From DASZHJ01 sp035581425 (GTDB lineage: Bacteria > Pseudomonadota > Alphaproteobacteria > ATCC43930 > CGMCC-115725), in NCBI GenBank assembly GCA_035581425.1, contig DATJVP010000167.1:1-24421 (forward strand): a stretch of DNA of 24,421 nucleotides, read 5' to 3'. A program made the translations under genes and the position numbers. Under the pieces are notes generated by a model. That model was not told the DNA's origin. It was given only the letters and a program-made list of their open reading frames with translations, and made no database searches. This document shows, piece by piece, positions 7,404 to 13,843 of this stretch (the first letter of the stretch is position 1; each line of letters starts with the position of its first letter).

Positions 7404-8336
7404 TCATTTCTTGCGCGCGAGTGGATGGTGCGCCTCGACCAGGCGCCGGAGCCGTCCGGTCTCGACATGGGTGTAGATCTCGGTCGTGGCGATGTCCGCA
7501 TGGCCCAGCATCTCCTGGACGCTCCGGAGATCGGCGCCGCGGTCGACGAGATGGCTCGCGAAGGCGTGGCGGAGCACATGGGGCGAGAGCCGCGCGGGAT
7601 CGAGCCCCGCCGCGGCCGCCAGGCGCTTCAGGAGCAGCGCCGCCCGCTCGCGCGGCAGGTGCCCGCTTTGGCCGCGCGCGGGAAAGAGATAGGACGAGGT
7701 CTCGCCTTCGCGGAGGAAATGCTGGCGCACCTTCCGGTAGGCAGCGAGGCTCGCGCGCGCGGGTGCGCCGAGCGGCACCAGCCGCTCCTTATCGCCCTTG
7801 CCGCGCACGACGAGAAACCGCGCGTCCGCCTTCGCCGCTGCAAGCGGCAGCGACACGAGCTCGGAGACACGGAGTCCCGCCGCGTAGAGCAGTTCCAGCA
7901 TGCAGCGCAGGCGCAGCCCTTCCGGGCCTGGCTCGCGCTCGGCTGCGGCGATCAGTGCGTCGACCTCGCTCTCTGCAAGCATCTTCGGAAGCGGCCGTCC
8001 GAGGCGGGGCGCATCGAGGCCCTGGGAGGGGTCGTCGCGGCGCAGGCCTTCGACGACGAGGAAGCGGTAGAACTGCCGCAGCGCCGAGAGCCGCCGTGCG
8101 GCCGTCCGCGGGCTCATCTCGGCGCGGGCGAGGGCGGAAAAGTACCGCCGAAGCTCCGGCGTCCCGGCCTCTGCGAGAGTGACGCGGCTCCGCGCGAGCC
8201 ATTTCGCGGCGTCGCTGAGGTCGCTCGCATAAGCCTCGCGCGTGAGTCGCGCCGCGCCGCGCTCGGCCGCGAGCATCTCCAGGAACGCCTCGACGTGGCG
8301 ATCGGAAGCAGGCGAGTTCCGCCGCCGCGCTGTCAT
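7404..8336 (-). CDS. xerD: Site-specific tyrosine recombinase XerD
   Basis: XerD, with XerC, resolves chromosome dimers at dif near the replication terminus. The 310-residue protein has an N-terminal SAM-like core-binding domain (VEAFLEMLAAERGAARLTRE through RRLSALRQFYRFLV). Its catalytic domain shows the full active-site set: R156 (AAGLRVSEL), K180 (VRGKGDKER), H253 and R256 (SPHVLRHAFASHL), H279 (LGHADIATT) and the nucleophile Y288 (EIYTHV). The family's usual length and an intact catalytic set indicate a working enzyme. XerC cannot be excluded from sequence alone, but linkage to aroKB and accA is typical of alphaproteobacterial xerD. The start overlaps the upstream gene's stop by one base (TGATG), pointing to translational coupling. 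Confidence 0.94.
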   Translation of the reverse strand: MTARRRNSPASDRHVEAFLEMLAAERGAARLTREAYASDLSDAAKWLARSRVTLAEAGTPELRRYFSALARAEMSPRTAARRLSALRQFYRFLVVEGLRRDDPSQGLDAPRLGRPLPKMLAESEVDALIAAAEREPGPEGLRLRCMLELLYAAGLRVSELVSLPLAAAKADARFLVVRGKGDKERLVPLGAPARASLAAYRKVRQHFLREGETSSYLFPARGQSGHLPRERAALLLKRLAAAAGLDPARLSPHVLRHAFASHLVDRGADLRSVQEMLGHADIATTEIYTHVETGRLRRLVEAHHPLARKK

Positions 8337-9880
8337 CAGGGACCGGCCGCGAGTGCCGCCTCGACCTCAAGCTGGCGCGCCTCGCGTTCGAGGCCGATCC
8401 CGCGGAGCGCCGTGGCCGAATTCTGGATGACGGCGGCGTCGCTCGAGAGCCGGCCGTCCTGCTGCGCCGAGACGAGCACGCCCAACACGGTCTCGCCGAA
8501 GAGCCGCGTTCCGATCCGCGCCGCTGGCGGCGCCTCCCGCCCGATCCCTGCCATCCGCGACTCGACTTCCGCGTCCGCCAGGGGCAGCCAGCGCTCCGCC
8601 GCCTCGGCATCGCCGGCGCCATAGAGCGCACGCGCAGCCACGGGGGCAAACCAGTCGAGGTCCGCGCTCGGCTTGATCTCGCGCAGGATCGGCGCGCTGA
8701 GGCGCGCCATCAGCAGGAAGAAGCCATGCTTGCGTCCGGCATCGAGCAGCGCCGCCAATAGCTCTGCACGCAGTGCGGGAGCGGGCTCGTCCTTGGCAAC
8801 GGTGTAGATGACCGCGCGCGCCCGAGGATTGTCCGGAGCGGCGCGGACGAGCGCGGCCTTCCGCTCGGTCGAGGTCGGGGGGATCGCAACGTAGATCTTG
8901 CGCAGATCATCGAGGGATATCGCGCCCAGTGCTGCTGCGCGCTCCGCCGCGGAAAGCCGGCCGTCGGCGGGAACCGAGGGGTTGGTGGCCCATTGGTGCA
9001 GCACCGCGGGTGAAGCCGCCTGCAGCGCATCCGCGGGAAGCGGGAGCTTCGCTGCCGCGAGCAGCGCCACGCGGATCGGCGTCGGATCCGGCATGTGCTC
9101 AACCTTGAGCTTGCGGTTGCCGAGGGCCGCGACGAGCGCGTCGAAGACGCTGTCGCGTGGGGCCTTCCGCTCCTGGAGCAAACTCAGCCCGACCGAGGCC
9201 TTCGCTTGATCGCCGCCGAGCGCTTGGCATGCGATGAGCGCGCGGTCCCACCAGAAATCCTGATAGCGGCCGATCGCTGCTTTGACCGCGCTGCAAGCGC
9301 CGTCGACGTCGTTTGCAGCGAAGTGCAGCTCGACTCGCAAGCGGTCGAGGCGCTGGGGGTCGCCCTTGGTTCGCACGAGATCGGCGATCGCGAGCGCGCC
9401 ATCGACTTGCCCCAATGCCATGAGCCGCTCGAGCCGAAGCGCGCCGAGGCTCGGTCCATCCGCGGGATCGTCGCCGCCGGGCGGCCGCGCCGTGCTCAGG
9501 AGCAAGCGCCGCGCGAGGTCCTGCAGGATGGGCGAGGTGTTGGGCTGAAGCTGCACGAGTCGTCCCGCGACGAGGCTCCGCGAGGTCCCCTGCCACATGG
9601 TCTCGGGGAATGCACCGTCCGCGGGGCTGAGCGTGCCGGACCAGGTCGCATCGACGGGCGCAAGCGGCGCTGTATCGATGCCGGAGCCACCCCGACTCGG
9701 CGCTTGCGCAGGCGGCGCCGGCGAGGAGGCCGGTGCCGCGCCGGGCGACGGCGGCGGGATCAGCGGGACCGGCGGTCCGACCTGCGCAGCCGCGGGCGCC
9801 GCAAGCAGGGGCGCCAAGAGGAGCGCCGCAATCGCGCGGCGCCGAATCCGGGGGCGGCGTTCATCGCGGGAAGCGCGCAT
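8336..9880 (-). CDS. Secreted alpha-helical protein of unknown function, upstream of xerD
   Basis: I do not recognise a named family. The 514-residue protein has a basic N-terminus, a hydrophobic signal peptide (AIAALLLAPLLAAPAAAQ, probable cleavage after AAAQ) and a proline/alanine-rich linker to about residue 66. A long region of paired helices with TPR-like periodicity follows (for example RLERLMALGQVDGALAIADL and HFAANDVDGACSAVKAAI). No enzymatic motif is visible. It is probably periplasmic, with an alpha-solenoid fold. Similar proteins occupy the same slot between xerD and aroK in related alphaproteobacteria as far as I recall. Its 5' end overlaps a 46-residue membrane protein gene by 20 nt and its stop overlaps the xerD start, so the three form one operon. 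Function is open. Confidence 0.87.
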   Translation of the reverse strand: MRASRDERRPRIRRRAIAALLLAPLLAAPAAAQVGPPVPLIPPPSPGAAPASSPAPPAQAPSRGGSGIDTAPLAPVDATWSGTLSPADGAFPETMWQGTSRSLVAGRLVQLQPNTSPILQDLARRLLLSTARPPGGDDPADGPSLGALRLERLMALGQVDGALAIADLVRTKGDPQRLDRLRVELHFAANDVDGACSAVKAAIGRYQDFWWDRALIACQALGGDQAKASVGLSLLQERKAPRDSVFDALVAALGNRKLKVEHMPDPTPIRVALLAAAKLPLPADALQAASPAVLHQWATNPSVPADGRLSAAERAAALGAISLDDLRKIYVAIPPTSTERKAALVRAAPDNPRARAVIYTVAKDEPAPALRAELLAALLDAGRKHGFFLLMARLSAPILREIKPSADLDWFAPVAARALYGAGDAEAAERWLPLADAEVESRMAGIGREAPPAARIGTRLFGETVLGVLVSAQQDGRLSSDAAVIQNSATALRGIGLEREARQLEVEAALAAGP

Positions 9881-10001
9881 CGGGAAGCACCCGGTCGATG
9901 GGCTGAGTCGGCGCGGGAATGTCCCACACGGCCAGCACGCCGACGCCTGCGGCGATCAGAACCGCGACCACCGCCAGCACAATCAAAGCAACCTTTGCCA
10001 T
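9861..10001 (-). CDS. 46-residue single-pass membrane protein of unknown function
   Basis: The minus-strand ORF starts at ATG 10001 and stops at TGA 9861-9863. It reads MAKVALIVLAVVAVLIAAGV, continues with the rest of one transmembrane helix (GVLAVW), then a proline-rich tail DIPAPTQPIDRVLPDARFPR. The tail looks constrained rather than random, and I recall similar short proteins ending in this kind of WDIPAP...FPR motif at the same locus in other alphaproteobacteria. It overlaps the next gene by 20 nt in a different frame. It may be an inner-membrane partner of the secreted 514-residue protein; that is inference. No strong Shine-Dalgarno site is seen, and it is short enough to be missed by automatic callers. 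Confidence 0.75.
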   Translation of the reverse strand: MAKVALIVLAVVAVLIAAGVGVLAVWDIPAPTQPIDRVLPDARFPR

Positions 10002-10034
10002 TGCGAATCCGTGTTTTTGGCGTGCCGCCGCCGG

Positions 10035-10064
10035 TTGACCGCCGCTCGCCGCGTTATGCTAGGG
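10035..10064 (+). promoter_or_regulatory. Putative aroK-aroB promoter
   Basis: TTGACC (10035-10040) is followed by TATGCTAGGG (10055-10064). The TTGAC-type -35 with a GCTA-containing -10 element resembles the housekeeping promoter form described for Caulobacter, though here the gap to GCTAGGGT is 17 nt, wider than described there. The same TATGCTAGGG lies just upstream of accA. Transcription would start very close to the mini-ORF ATG at 10072. Confidence 0.42.
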
Positions 10065-10071
10065 TGCGCGC

Positions 10072-10133
10072 ATGAAGAGGCGGCGACAGTTTATCGGCGC
10101 GGCATGAGGCTTTCAACGACGCCACGGCCATGA
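10072..10133 (+). other. Two overlapping mini-ORFs leading into aroK
   Basis: ATG 10072 opens an 11-residue ORF (MKRRRQFIGAA) ending TGA 10105-10107. That stop overlaps ATG 10104, which opens a 9-residue ORF (MRLSTTPRP) ending TGA 10131-10133. That stop in turn overlaps the aroK ATG at 10130. Both junctions are ATGA. The arrangement could couple aroK translation to an upstream leader; translation of these ORFs is not shown by the sequence, and chance is possible. Confidence 0.35.
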
Positions 10134-10690
10134 GCACGCCACAATTGCATATGTCGAAGACCCTCGTCCTGGTGGGTCTCATGGGCGCGGGCAAGAGCAA
10201 CATCGGCCGCCGACTGGCGCATCGACTCGGCCTTCCCTTCGTCGATGCTGACGGCGAGATCGAGGCTGCGGCGGGCGAGACCATCGTCGAGATCTTCGAG
10301 CGCCGGGGCGAGGCGGCCTTTCGCGAGGGCGAGCGCAAAGTGATCGCGCGGCTCCTCGCCAATCCCATCCACGTGCTCGCGACCGGCGGCGGCGCTTTCA
10401 TGGATTCGGAGACGCGCGCGCTCATCGCCTCGCGGGCGATCTCGATCTGGCTCCGCGCCGATCTCGAACTGCTGGTCGCGCGCGTCTCGCGGCGGAACAA
10501 TCGCCCGCTGCTCCGTCAGGGCTCGCCGCGCGAGACGCTCGCGCGGCTGATAGAGCAGCGCTATCCCGTCTACGGGCTCGCGGATGTGATCGTCGACACT
10601 GTCGACGGGCCGCCGGAGGCGACGCTCGAGCGCGTGATGAAAGCGCTCGAGGAATTCCTCGCCCGCGCACCCGTCGAGGCCGTGCGGTGA
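10130..10690 (+). CDS. aroK: Shikimate kinase
   Basis: Shikimate kinase uses ATP to make shikimate 3-phosphate in the cytoplasm, the fifth step towards chorismate. The 186-residue protein has the P-loop GLMGAGKS (residues 16-23), the shikimate-binding VDADGEIE segment, AAFREGERK (conserved Arg) and TGGGAF, then the lid region SRRNNRPLL with the basic residues expected there. The length is normal. Two starts are possible: ATG 10130, part of an ATGA overlap with an upstream mini-ORF, and ATG 10151, seven codons later just before the first beta-strand (MSKTLVLVG). The first is listed, the second is nearly as likely. The stop overlaps the aroB GTG by 4 nt, indicating coupled translation. Confidence 0.98.
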   Translation: MSTPQLHMSKTLVLVGLMGAGKSNIGRRLAHRLGLPFVDADGEIEAAAGETIVEIFERRGEAAFREGERKVIARLLANPIHVLATGGGAFMDSETRALIASRAISIWLRADLELLVARVSRRNNRPLLRQGSPRETLARLIEQRYPVYGLADVIVDTVDGPPEATLERVMKALEEFLARAPVEAVR

Positions 10691-11796
10691 GCGAGGAGAT
10701 CGTCGAGGTCGCGCTCGACCGCCGGCGCTATCCGATCCACATCGGCGCGGGTCTGCTTGCGCGCGCGGGAGCGCTGGTGACGCCGCTCGCGGGGAAACGC
10801 CGCGTCGTCGTCGTCACCGACGAGAATGTGGCGCGGCTTCATCTTCCGGCGCTCGCGCGCAGCCTCGACACCGCGGGGATCGCGCATGCGGACCTCACGG
10901 TGCCTGCGGGCGAGGCCAGCAAGGACTTCGCTCGTTACGCCGATCTCTGCGAGCGCATCCTGGCGCTCGGCATCGAGCGCGGGACGTTGATCCTGGCGCT
11001 CGGCGGCGGCGTGGTCGGCGACCTCGCGGGCTTCGTCGCCGCAAGCTTGCTCCGCGGTATCGATTACGTGCAGATCCCGACGACGCTGCTGGCACAGGTG
11101 GACAGCTCGGTCGGCGGCAAGACCGCGATCAATGCCGCGCATGGCAAGAATCTCGTGGGCGCCTTTCACCAGCCCGTCCTCGTGATCGCTGACGTGGCGA
11201 CGCTCGCGACGCTCCCGAAGCGCGAGCTCCGCGCGGGCTATGCGGAGGTCGTGAAATACGGGCTCATCCGCGACCGCGATTTCTTCGAGTGGCTGGAGCG
11301 TGAGGGCGCCAAGCTCAGCGCGGGCGATCCCGCGGCGCTTGCGCGCGCCGTGCGCGAGAGCTGCCGGCACAAGGCCGCGGTGGTGGCGGCGGATGAGCGC
11401 GAGACCGGCGAGCGCGCGCTCCTCAATTTCGGCCACACCTTCGGCCATGCGCTCGAGGCCGAGACCGGGTTCGGTCCCGATCTCCTGCACGGCGAGGCGG
11501 TTGCGGCGGGAATGTCGCTCGCCTTCGAGTTCTCGCGCAAGCTTGGCCATACAACCGCGCAATCCTCCGAGCGCGTGCGGCGGCATCTCGCGAGCGTCGG
11601 CCTTCCCGCAGGCATTCGTGGTCTCGCCAACCGCCGCTTCGATCCCGATCGCCTGCTCGCGCACATGCGTCACGACAAGAAGGTGCGCGACGGCAAGCTC
11701 ACCTTCATCCTCGCCCGCGACATCGGCGACGCCTTCATCGCCCGCGATGTGCCGGAGGCCGCAGTGCACGAATTTTTGGCAGCGGCGGCGGGATAG
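10687..11796 (+). CDS. aroB: 3-Dehydroquinate synthase
   Basis: AroB converts DAHP to 3-dehydroquinate, the second shikimate-pathway step, with NAD+ and a divalent metal. The 369-residue protein shows the NAD-binding part (TDENVARLH, the PAGEASKD segment, LGGGVVGDLAGFVAA) and the substrate/NAD segment IPTTLLAQVDSSVGGKTAIN. The metal ligands are the Glu in GYAEVVKYGLI, the His in NFGHTFGHALE and the His in LLHGEAVAAGM. The length is normal. It starts at GTG in a 4-nt GTGA overlap with aroK, so both products are probably made in fixed ratio. A DUF2889 gene follows 54 nt downstream on the same strand. Confidence 0.99.
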   Translation: MSEEIVEVALDRRRYPIHIGAGLLARAGALVTPLAGKRRVVVVTDENVARLHLPALARSLDTAGIAHADLTVPAGEASKDFARYADLCERILALGIERGTLILALGGGVVGDLAGFVAASLLRGIDYVQIPTTLLAQVDSSVGGKTAINAAHGKNLVGAFHQPVLVIADVATLATLPKRELRAGYAEVVKYGLIRDRDFFEWLEREGAKLSAGDPAALARAVRESCRHKAAVVAADERETGERALLNFGHTFGHALEAETGFGPDLLHGEAVAAGMSLAFEFSRKLGHTTAQSSERVRRHLASVGLPAGIRGLANRRFDPDRLLAHMRHDKKVRDGKLTFILARDIGDAFIARDVPEAAVHEFLAAAAG

Positions 11797-11850
11797 CCCC
11801 ATGCGCGATTAGCGCTGGCGCGTTTGGCCCGGCGCCTCTATATCCCGCGC

Positions 11851-12414
11851 ATGCCTCTCTCAGCACCGGCTCCGCGCGAGCATATCCATACCCGGCAGAT
11901 CGAATGTCGCGGCTATCGCCGCGAGGACGGTCTCTGGGACATCGAAGCCCATCTGACGGACGTGAAGACCTACGCGTTCGAGAGCGACTGGCGCGGCGAG
12001 ATGACGCCGGGAACGCCGATCCACGACATGTGGATACGCCTCACCGTCGACGATCAGCTCGTGATCCGCGGCGTCGAGGTCACGACGGATGCGAGCCCCT
12101 ATAGGATCTGCCCGGAGGTTACCGGGAATTTCCAACGGCTCATCGGCGTCTCGATCCGCCCGGGCTTCACGCTCAAGGTGCGCGAGCTGCTCGGGGGAAC
12201 GCAGGGCTGCACGCATCTGGTCGAACTCCTCAACCCGGTCGCGACCACGGCCTTCCAGACCATTTATCCCTGGCGGCACAGGCACGAGAACCTGCCGCCG
12301 CGCGAGCAACAGAAGCCCGCACGCCGGCCGCGGCTCCTCAATACCTGCTACGCCTATTCAACCGACGGTCCGCTGGTGAAGCAGTATTGGCCGGAGTTCT
12401 ATACGGGCGGTTGA
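11851..12414 (+). CDS. DUF2889-domain protein
   Basis: A 187-residue soluble protein matching the DUF2889 family by pattern: REHIHTRQIECRGYRREDGL at the start, the central DIEAHLTDVKTYAF, MTPGTPIHDMWIRLTVDD, EVTTDASPYRICPEV, and GGTQGCTHLVELLNPVATTA. The single conserved Cys-Thr-His (GCTH) stands out as a possible metal or active site, but the family has no known function. A TTG start at 11824 would add nine residues; the ATG at 11851 is preferred because it begins right before the conserved N-terminus. TATATC (11839-11844) lies 6 nt upstream and could be a -10 for a very short leader. The 3' end overlaps the convergent RHH_4 gene by 16 nt. Confidence 0.92.
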   Translation: MPLSAPAPREHIHTRQIECRGYRREDGLWDIEAHLTDVKTYAFESDWRGEMTPGTPIHDMWIRLTVDDQLVIRGVEVTTDASPYRICPEVTGNFQRLIGVSIRPGFTLKVRELLGGTQGCTHLVELLNPVATTAFQTIYPWRHRHENLPPREQQKPARRPRLLNTCYAYSTDGPLVKQYWPEFYTGG

Positions 12415-12704
12415 GCGGCGGCGCCGTGCCCCGCGCTCCGATGGCCGTCCTCGGTGGCGGCTTCCTTGAAATAAGCGAGGAGGGAGACCCGGATCGCCGC
12501 GGTGAGTGTCGATTGAGCGCGACCGCGATCGATCTCCGTCACCAGCGCGTTCATTGACTTGCCCTCGCGCATGCAGACCTCACGGAGCGCGGCCCACATT
12601 GCGGGCTCGAGCCGCATGCTCGTCCGTTTGCCGCCGACCGTGACGTTGCCGCTGACGAGCGTCGACTGGCGCTGGTCGTCCAGCTTCTCGGCGATTTCCT
12701 CCAC
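12399..12704 (-). CDS. Ribbon-helix-helix (RHH_4) domain DNA-binding protein, GTG start
   Basis: This 101-residue protein carries the ribbon-helix-helix pattern of the RHH_4 family: the beta-strand KRTSMRLEPAMWAAL (residues 26-40), the turn REGKSMN, and helix ALVTEIDRGRAQSTLTAAIR. Such proteins bind DNA as dimers and are usually repressors. The tail (EDGHRSAGHGAAAQ) is low complexity and probably disordered. Translation begins at GTG 12704; the 13 residues before the conserved strand are longer than in many relatives, so a later start is conceivable. No toxin gene lies beside it, so an antitoxin role is not indicated. The upstream AT-rich region holds a good promoter and palindromes that may be its own operator. 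Confidence 0.92.
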   Translation of the reverse strand: MEEIAEKLDDQRQSTLVSGNVTVGGKRTSMRLEPAMWAALREVCMREGKSMNALVTEIDRGRAQSTLTAAIRVSLLAYFKEAATEDGHRSAGHGAAAQPPV

Positions 12705-12728
12705 GATCCCTGCCCCTATAGCGCTATT

Positions 12729-12801
12729 ATTGTCTGCAAGCAGTCTACATCGCCGTGTATTTCATTTCAATATTCCAGAGAAACGTCATACGTTAGACAA
12801 T
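12729..12801. promoter_or_regulatory. Inverted repeats around the RHH_4 promoter (possible operator)
   Basis: ATTGTCT (12729-12735) and AGACAAT (12795-12801) are perfect inverted copies flanking the predicted promoter, and CTGCAAGCAG (12734-12743), a near-palindrome, touches the -10. RHH repressors bind short inverted or direct repeats, so autoregulation is plausible. No experimental or comparative support is available here. Confidence 0.3.
12742..12770 (-). promoter_or_regulatory. Putative promoter of the RHH_4 gene
   Basis: On the minus strand TTGAAA (complement of 12765-12770) and TAGACT (complement of 12742-12747) are separated by exactly 17 nt, close to the sigma-70 consensus. The predicted start near 12735 leaves a leader of about 30 nt before the GTG. 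The region from about 12712 to 12830 is AT-rich compared with the rest of the window. Confidence 0.55.
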
Positions 12802-12863
12802 TTGCAGTTGCAGCAATCCGCAACCTTGCGTTTCTCCCGCGGCGCCGCGCCAGGGAAGGCGAG

Positions 12864-13136
12864 CTAGGACGATTCCTCGGGTGTCCGGGTGATCAGGCTC
12901 AAGGCATGGATTTGATTGGCTAATTCCCCGGCGAGCGCGGCGTAGACCAGGCGCTGTCGCTCGACCCGGCTCTTGCCGGTGAAGGCGGACGATACGATTT
13001 CGACACGGAAATGGGTCTCGCCGCCGGGGCGGGCACCGGCATGACCGGCGTGGCGATGGGACTCGTCCTCGATCACGATCGCGCTAGGTGCAAGTGCTTC
13101 GGTGAGCTTGGCGCGGATGCGCTCGGCGACCGGCAT
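12864..13136 (-). CDS. bolA: BolA-family protein
   Basis: A 90-residue BolA protein. BolA proteins pair with monothiol glutaredoxins around a [2Fe-2S] cluster and influence iron handling, envelope shape and transcription. The fold is visible: MPVAERIRAKLTEALAP (helix 1), SAIVIEDESHRHAGH, THFRVEIVSSAFTGKS (core strand and loop), RVERQRLVYAALAGEL (helix with RQR in place of the commoner RHR) and the end QIHALSLITRTPEES. The conserved histidines of the cluster-binding loop are present in HRHAGHAG. GGAGG (complement of 13145-13149) lies 8 nt before ATG 13136 and fixes this start over an upstream frame. It is divergent from the J-domain gene, a common alphaproteobacterial arrangement next to cobS-cobT. 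Confidence 0.95.
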   Translation of the reverse strand: MPVAERIRAKLTEALAPSAIVIEDESHRHAGHAGARPGGETHFRVEIVSSAFTGKSRVERQRLVYAALAGELANQIHALSLITRTPEESS

Positions 13137-13192
13137 GGACGGGACCTCCGCAGGGGCCAAAATGCAACCGATGCAAGGCAGTGCTGCCCAGC

Positions 13193-13221
13193 TTGTGTTG
13201 CGCTGCGGGCATAACCATACT
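13193..13221 (+). promoter_or_regulatory. Putative promoter of the J-domain/cobST operon
   Basis: TTGTGT (13193-13198) and CATACT (13216-13221) are spaced 17 nt apart. The first transcribed base would fall at about the ATG at 13228, so the transcript may be leaderless; no Shine-Dalgarno site precedes that ATG. Confidence 0.4.
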
Positions 13222-13227
13222 GCGCCA

Positions 13228-13788
13228 ATGCGGCGGATAGCGATTGAATCGGAGCAGAGCGCCCCGGCTCTAAGGCCCTGCGACCACCCCGGCTGTCCGG
13301 GGGCGGGAGATTTCCGCGCGCCGCGCTCTCGCTCCGACCTCAATTCCTTCTACTGGTTCTGCCTCGATCACGTCCGCGCCTACAATGCTGCCTGGAATTA
13401 CTACGCCGGGATGAGCGAAACGGAGATCGAGCAGGAGATCCGCCATGACACTGTCTGGCAGCGCCCGACCTGGCCGCTCGGAAGCCGGATCGGCGCACGC
13501 TACCGGCCGCAATGGCGGCACTACGGTCTCTTCGACGACGAGGAGCAACCCAGCGAGCGCAGGCGCGAGGGCCCTCGGCAGCGCGCGCTGACGCCGCATC
13601 AGGAAGCGCTCGCGGTATTCGAGCTCTCGCCGCCGATCACGCTCCTCGCGCTCAAGGCGCGCTACAAGGAACTCGTCAAACTCCACCACCCCGATGCCAA
13701 TGGTGGGGACAAGGCGGCGGAGGAAAAGCTCAAGGTGATCAACCAAGCTTATTCGACTCTGAAGGCGAACTACTTCCCCGGCACTTGA
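13228..13788 (+). CDS. J-domain (DnaJ-like) protein with N-terminal Cys/His motif
   Basis: A 186-residue protein with a C-terminal J domain. Residues about 127-186 contain ALAVFELSPPITLLALKARY, then the invariant HPD tripeptide (residues 154-156, KLHHPDANGGD) and INQAYSTLKANY. J domains stimulate the ATPase of DnaK/HscA-type Hsp70 partners. The N-terminus holds C18, C23, C45 and H48 (CDHPGC, then FCLDHVRAYN), a possible zinc site. The middle is rich in Trp and Tyr (NAAWNYYAG, WRHYGLF). Proteins of this build are regularly found between bolA and cobS in alphaproteobacteria; the client is unknown. The start at 13228 is chosen because upstream in-frame sequence overlaps the divergent bolA and lacks similarity. 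cobS follows after 55 nt. Confidence 0.93.
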   Translation: MRRIAIESEQSAPALRPCDHPGCPGAGDFRAPRSRSDLNSFYWFCLDHVRAYNAAWNYYAGMSETEIEQEIRHDTVWQRPTWPLGSRIGARYRPQWRHYGLFDDEEQPSERRREGPRQRALTPHQEALAVFELSPPITLLALKARYKELVKLHHPDANGGDKAAEEKLKVINQAYSTLKANYFPGT

Positions 13789-13843
13789 TCCGAACCGATA
13801 CCAAGAAGCCCGATCTCCAACGCGTAAGGACCCGCTCTCTCCG

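Noticed and set aside
6635..8182. A 515-residue plus-strand frame across the TPR and xerD genes
   Set aside because: It crosses two well-supported minus-strand genes and shows no domain.
12399..12704. RHH_4 gene as antitoxin of a toxin-antitoxin pair
   Set aside because: The neighbours are DUF2889 (convergent) and bolA; no small toxin ORF of a known family lies next to it.
13789..13843. Possible cobalamin riboswitch in front of cobS
   Set aside because: The gap is only 55 nt and lacks the B12-box, so no riboswitch is supported.
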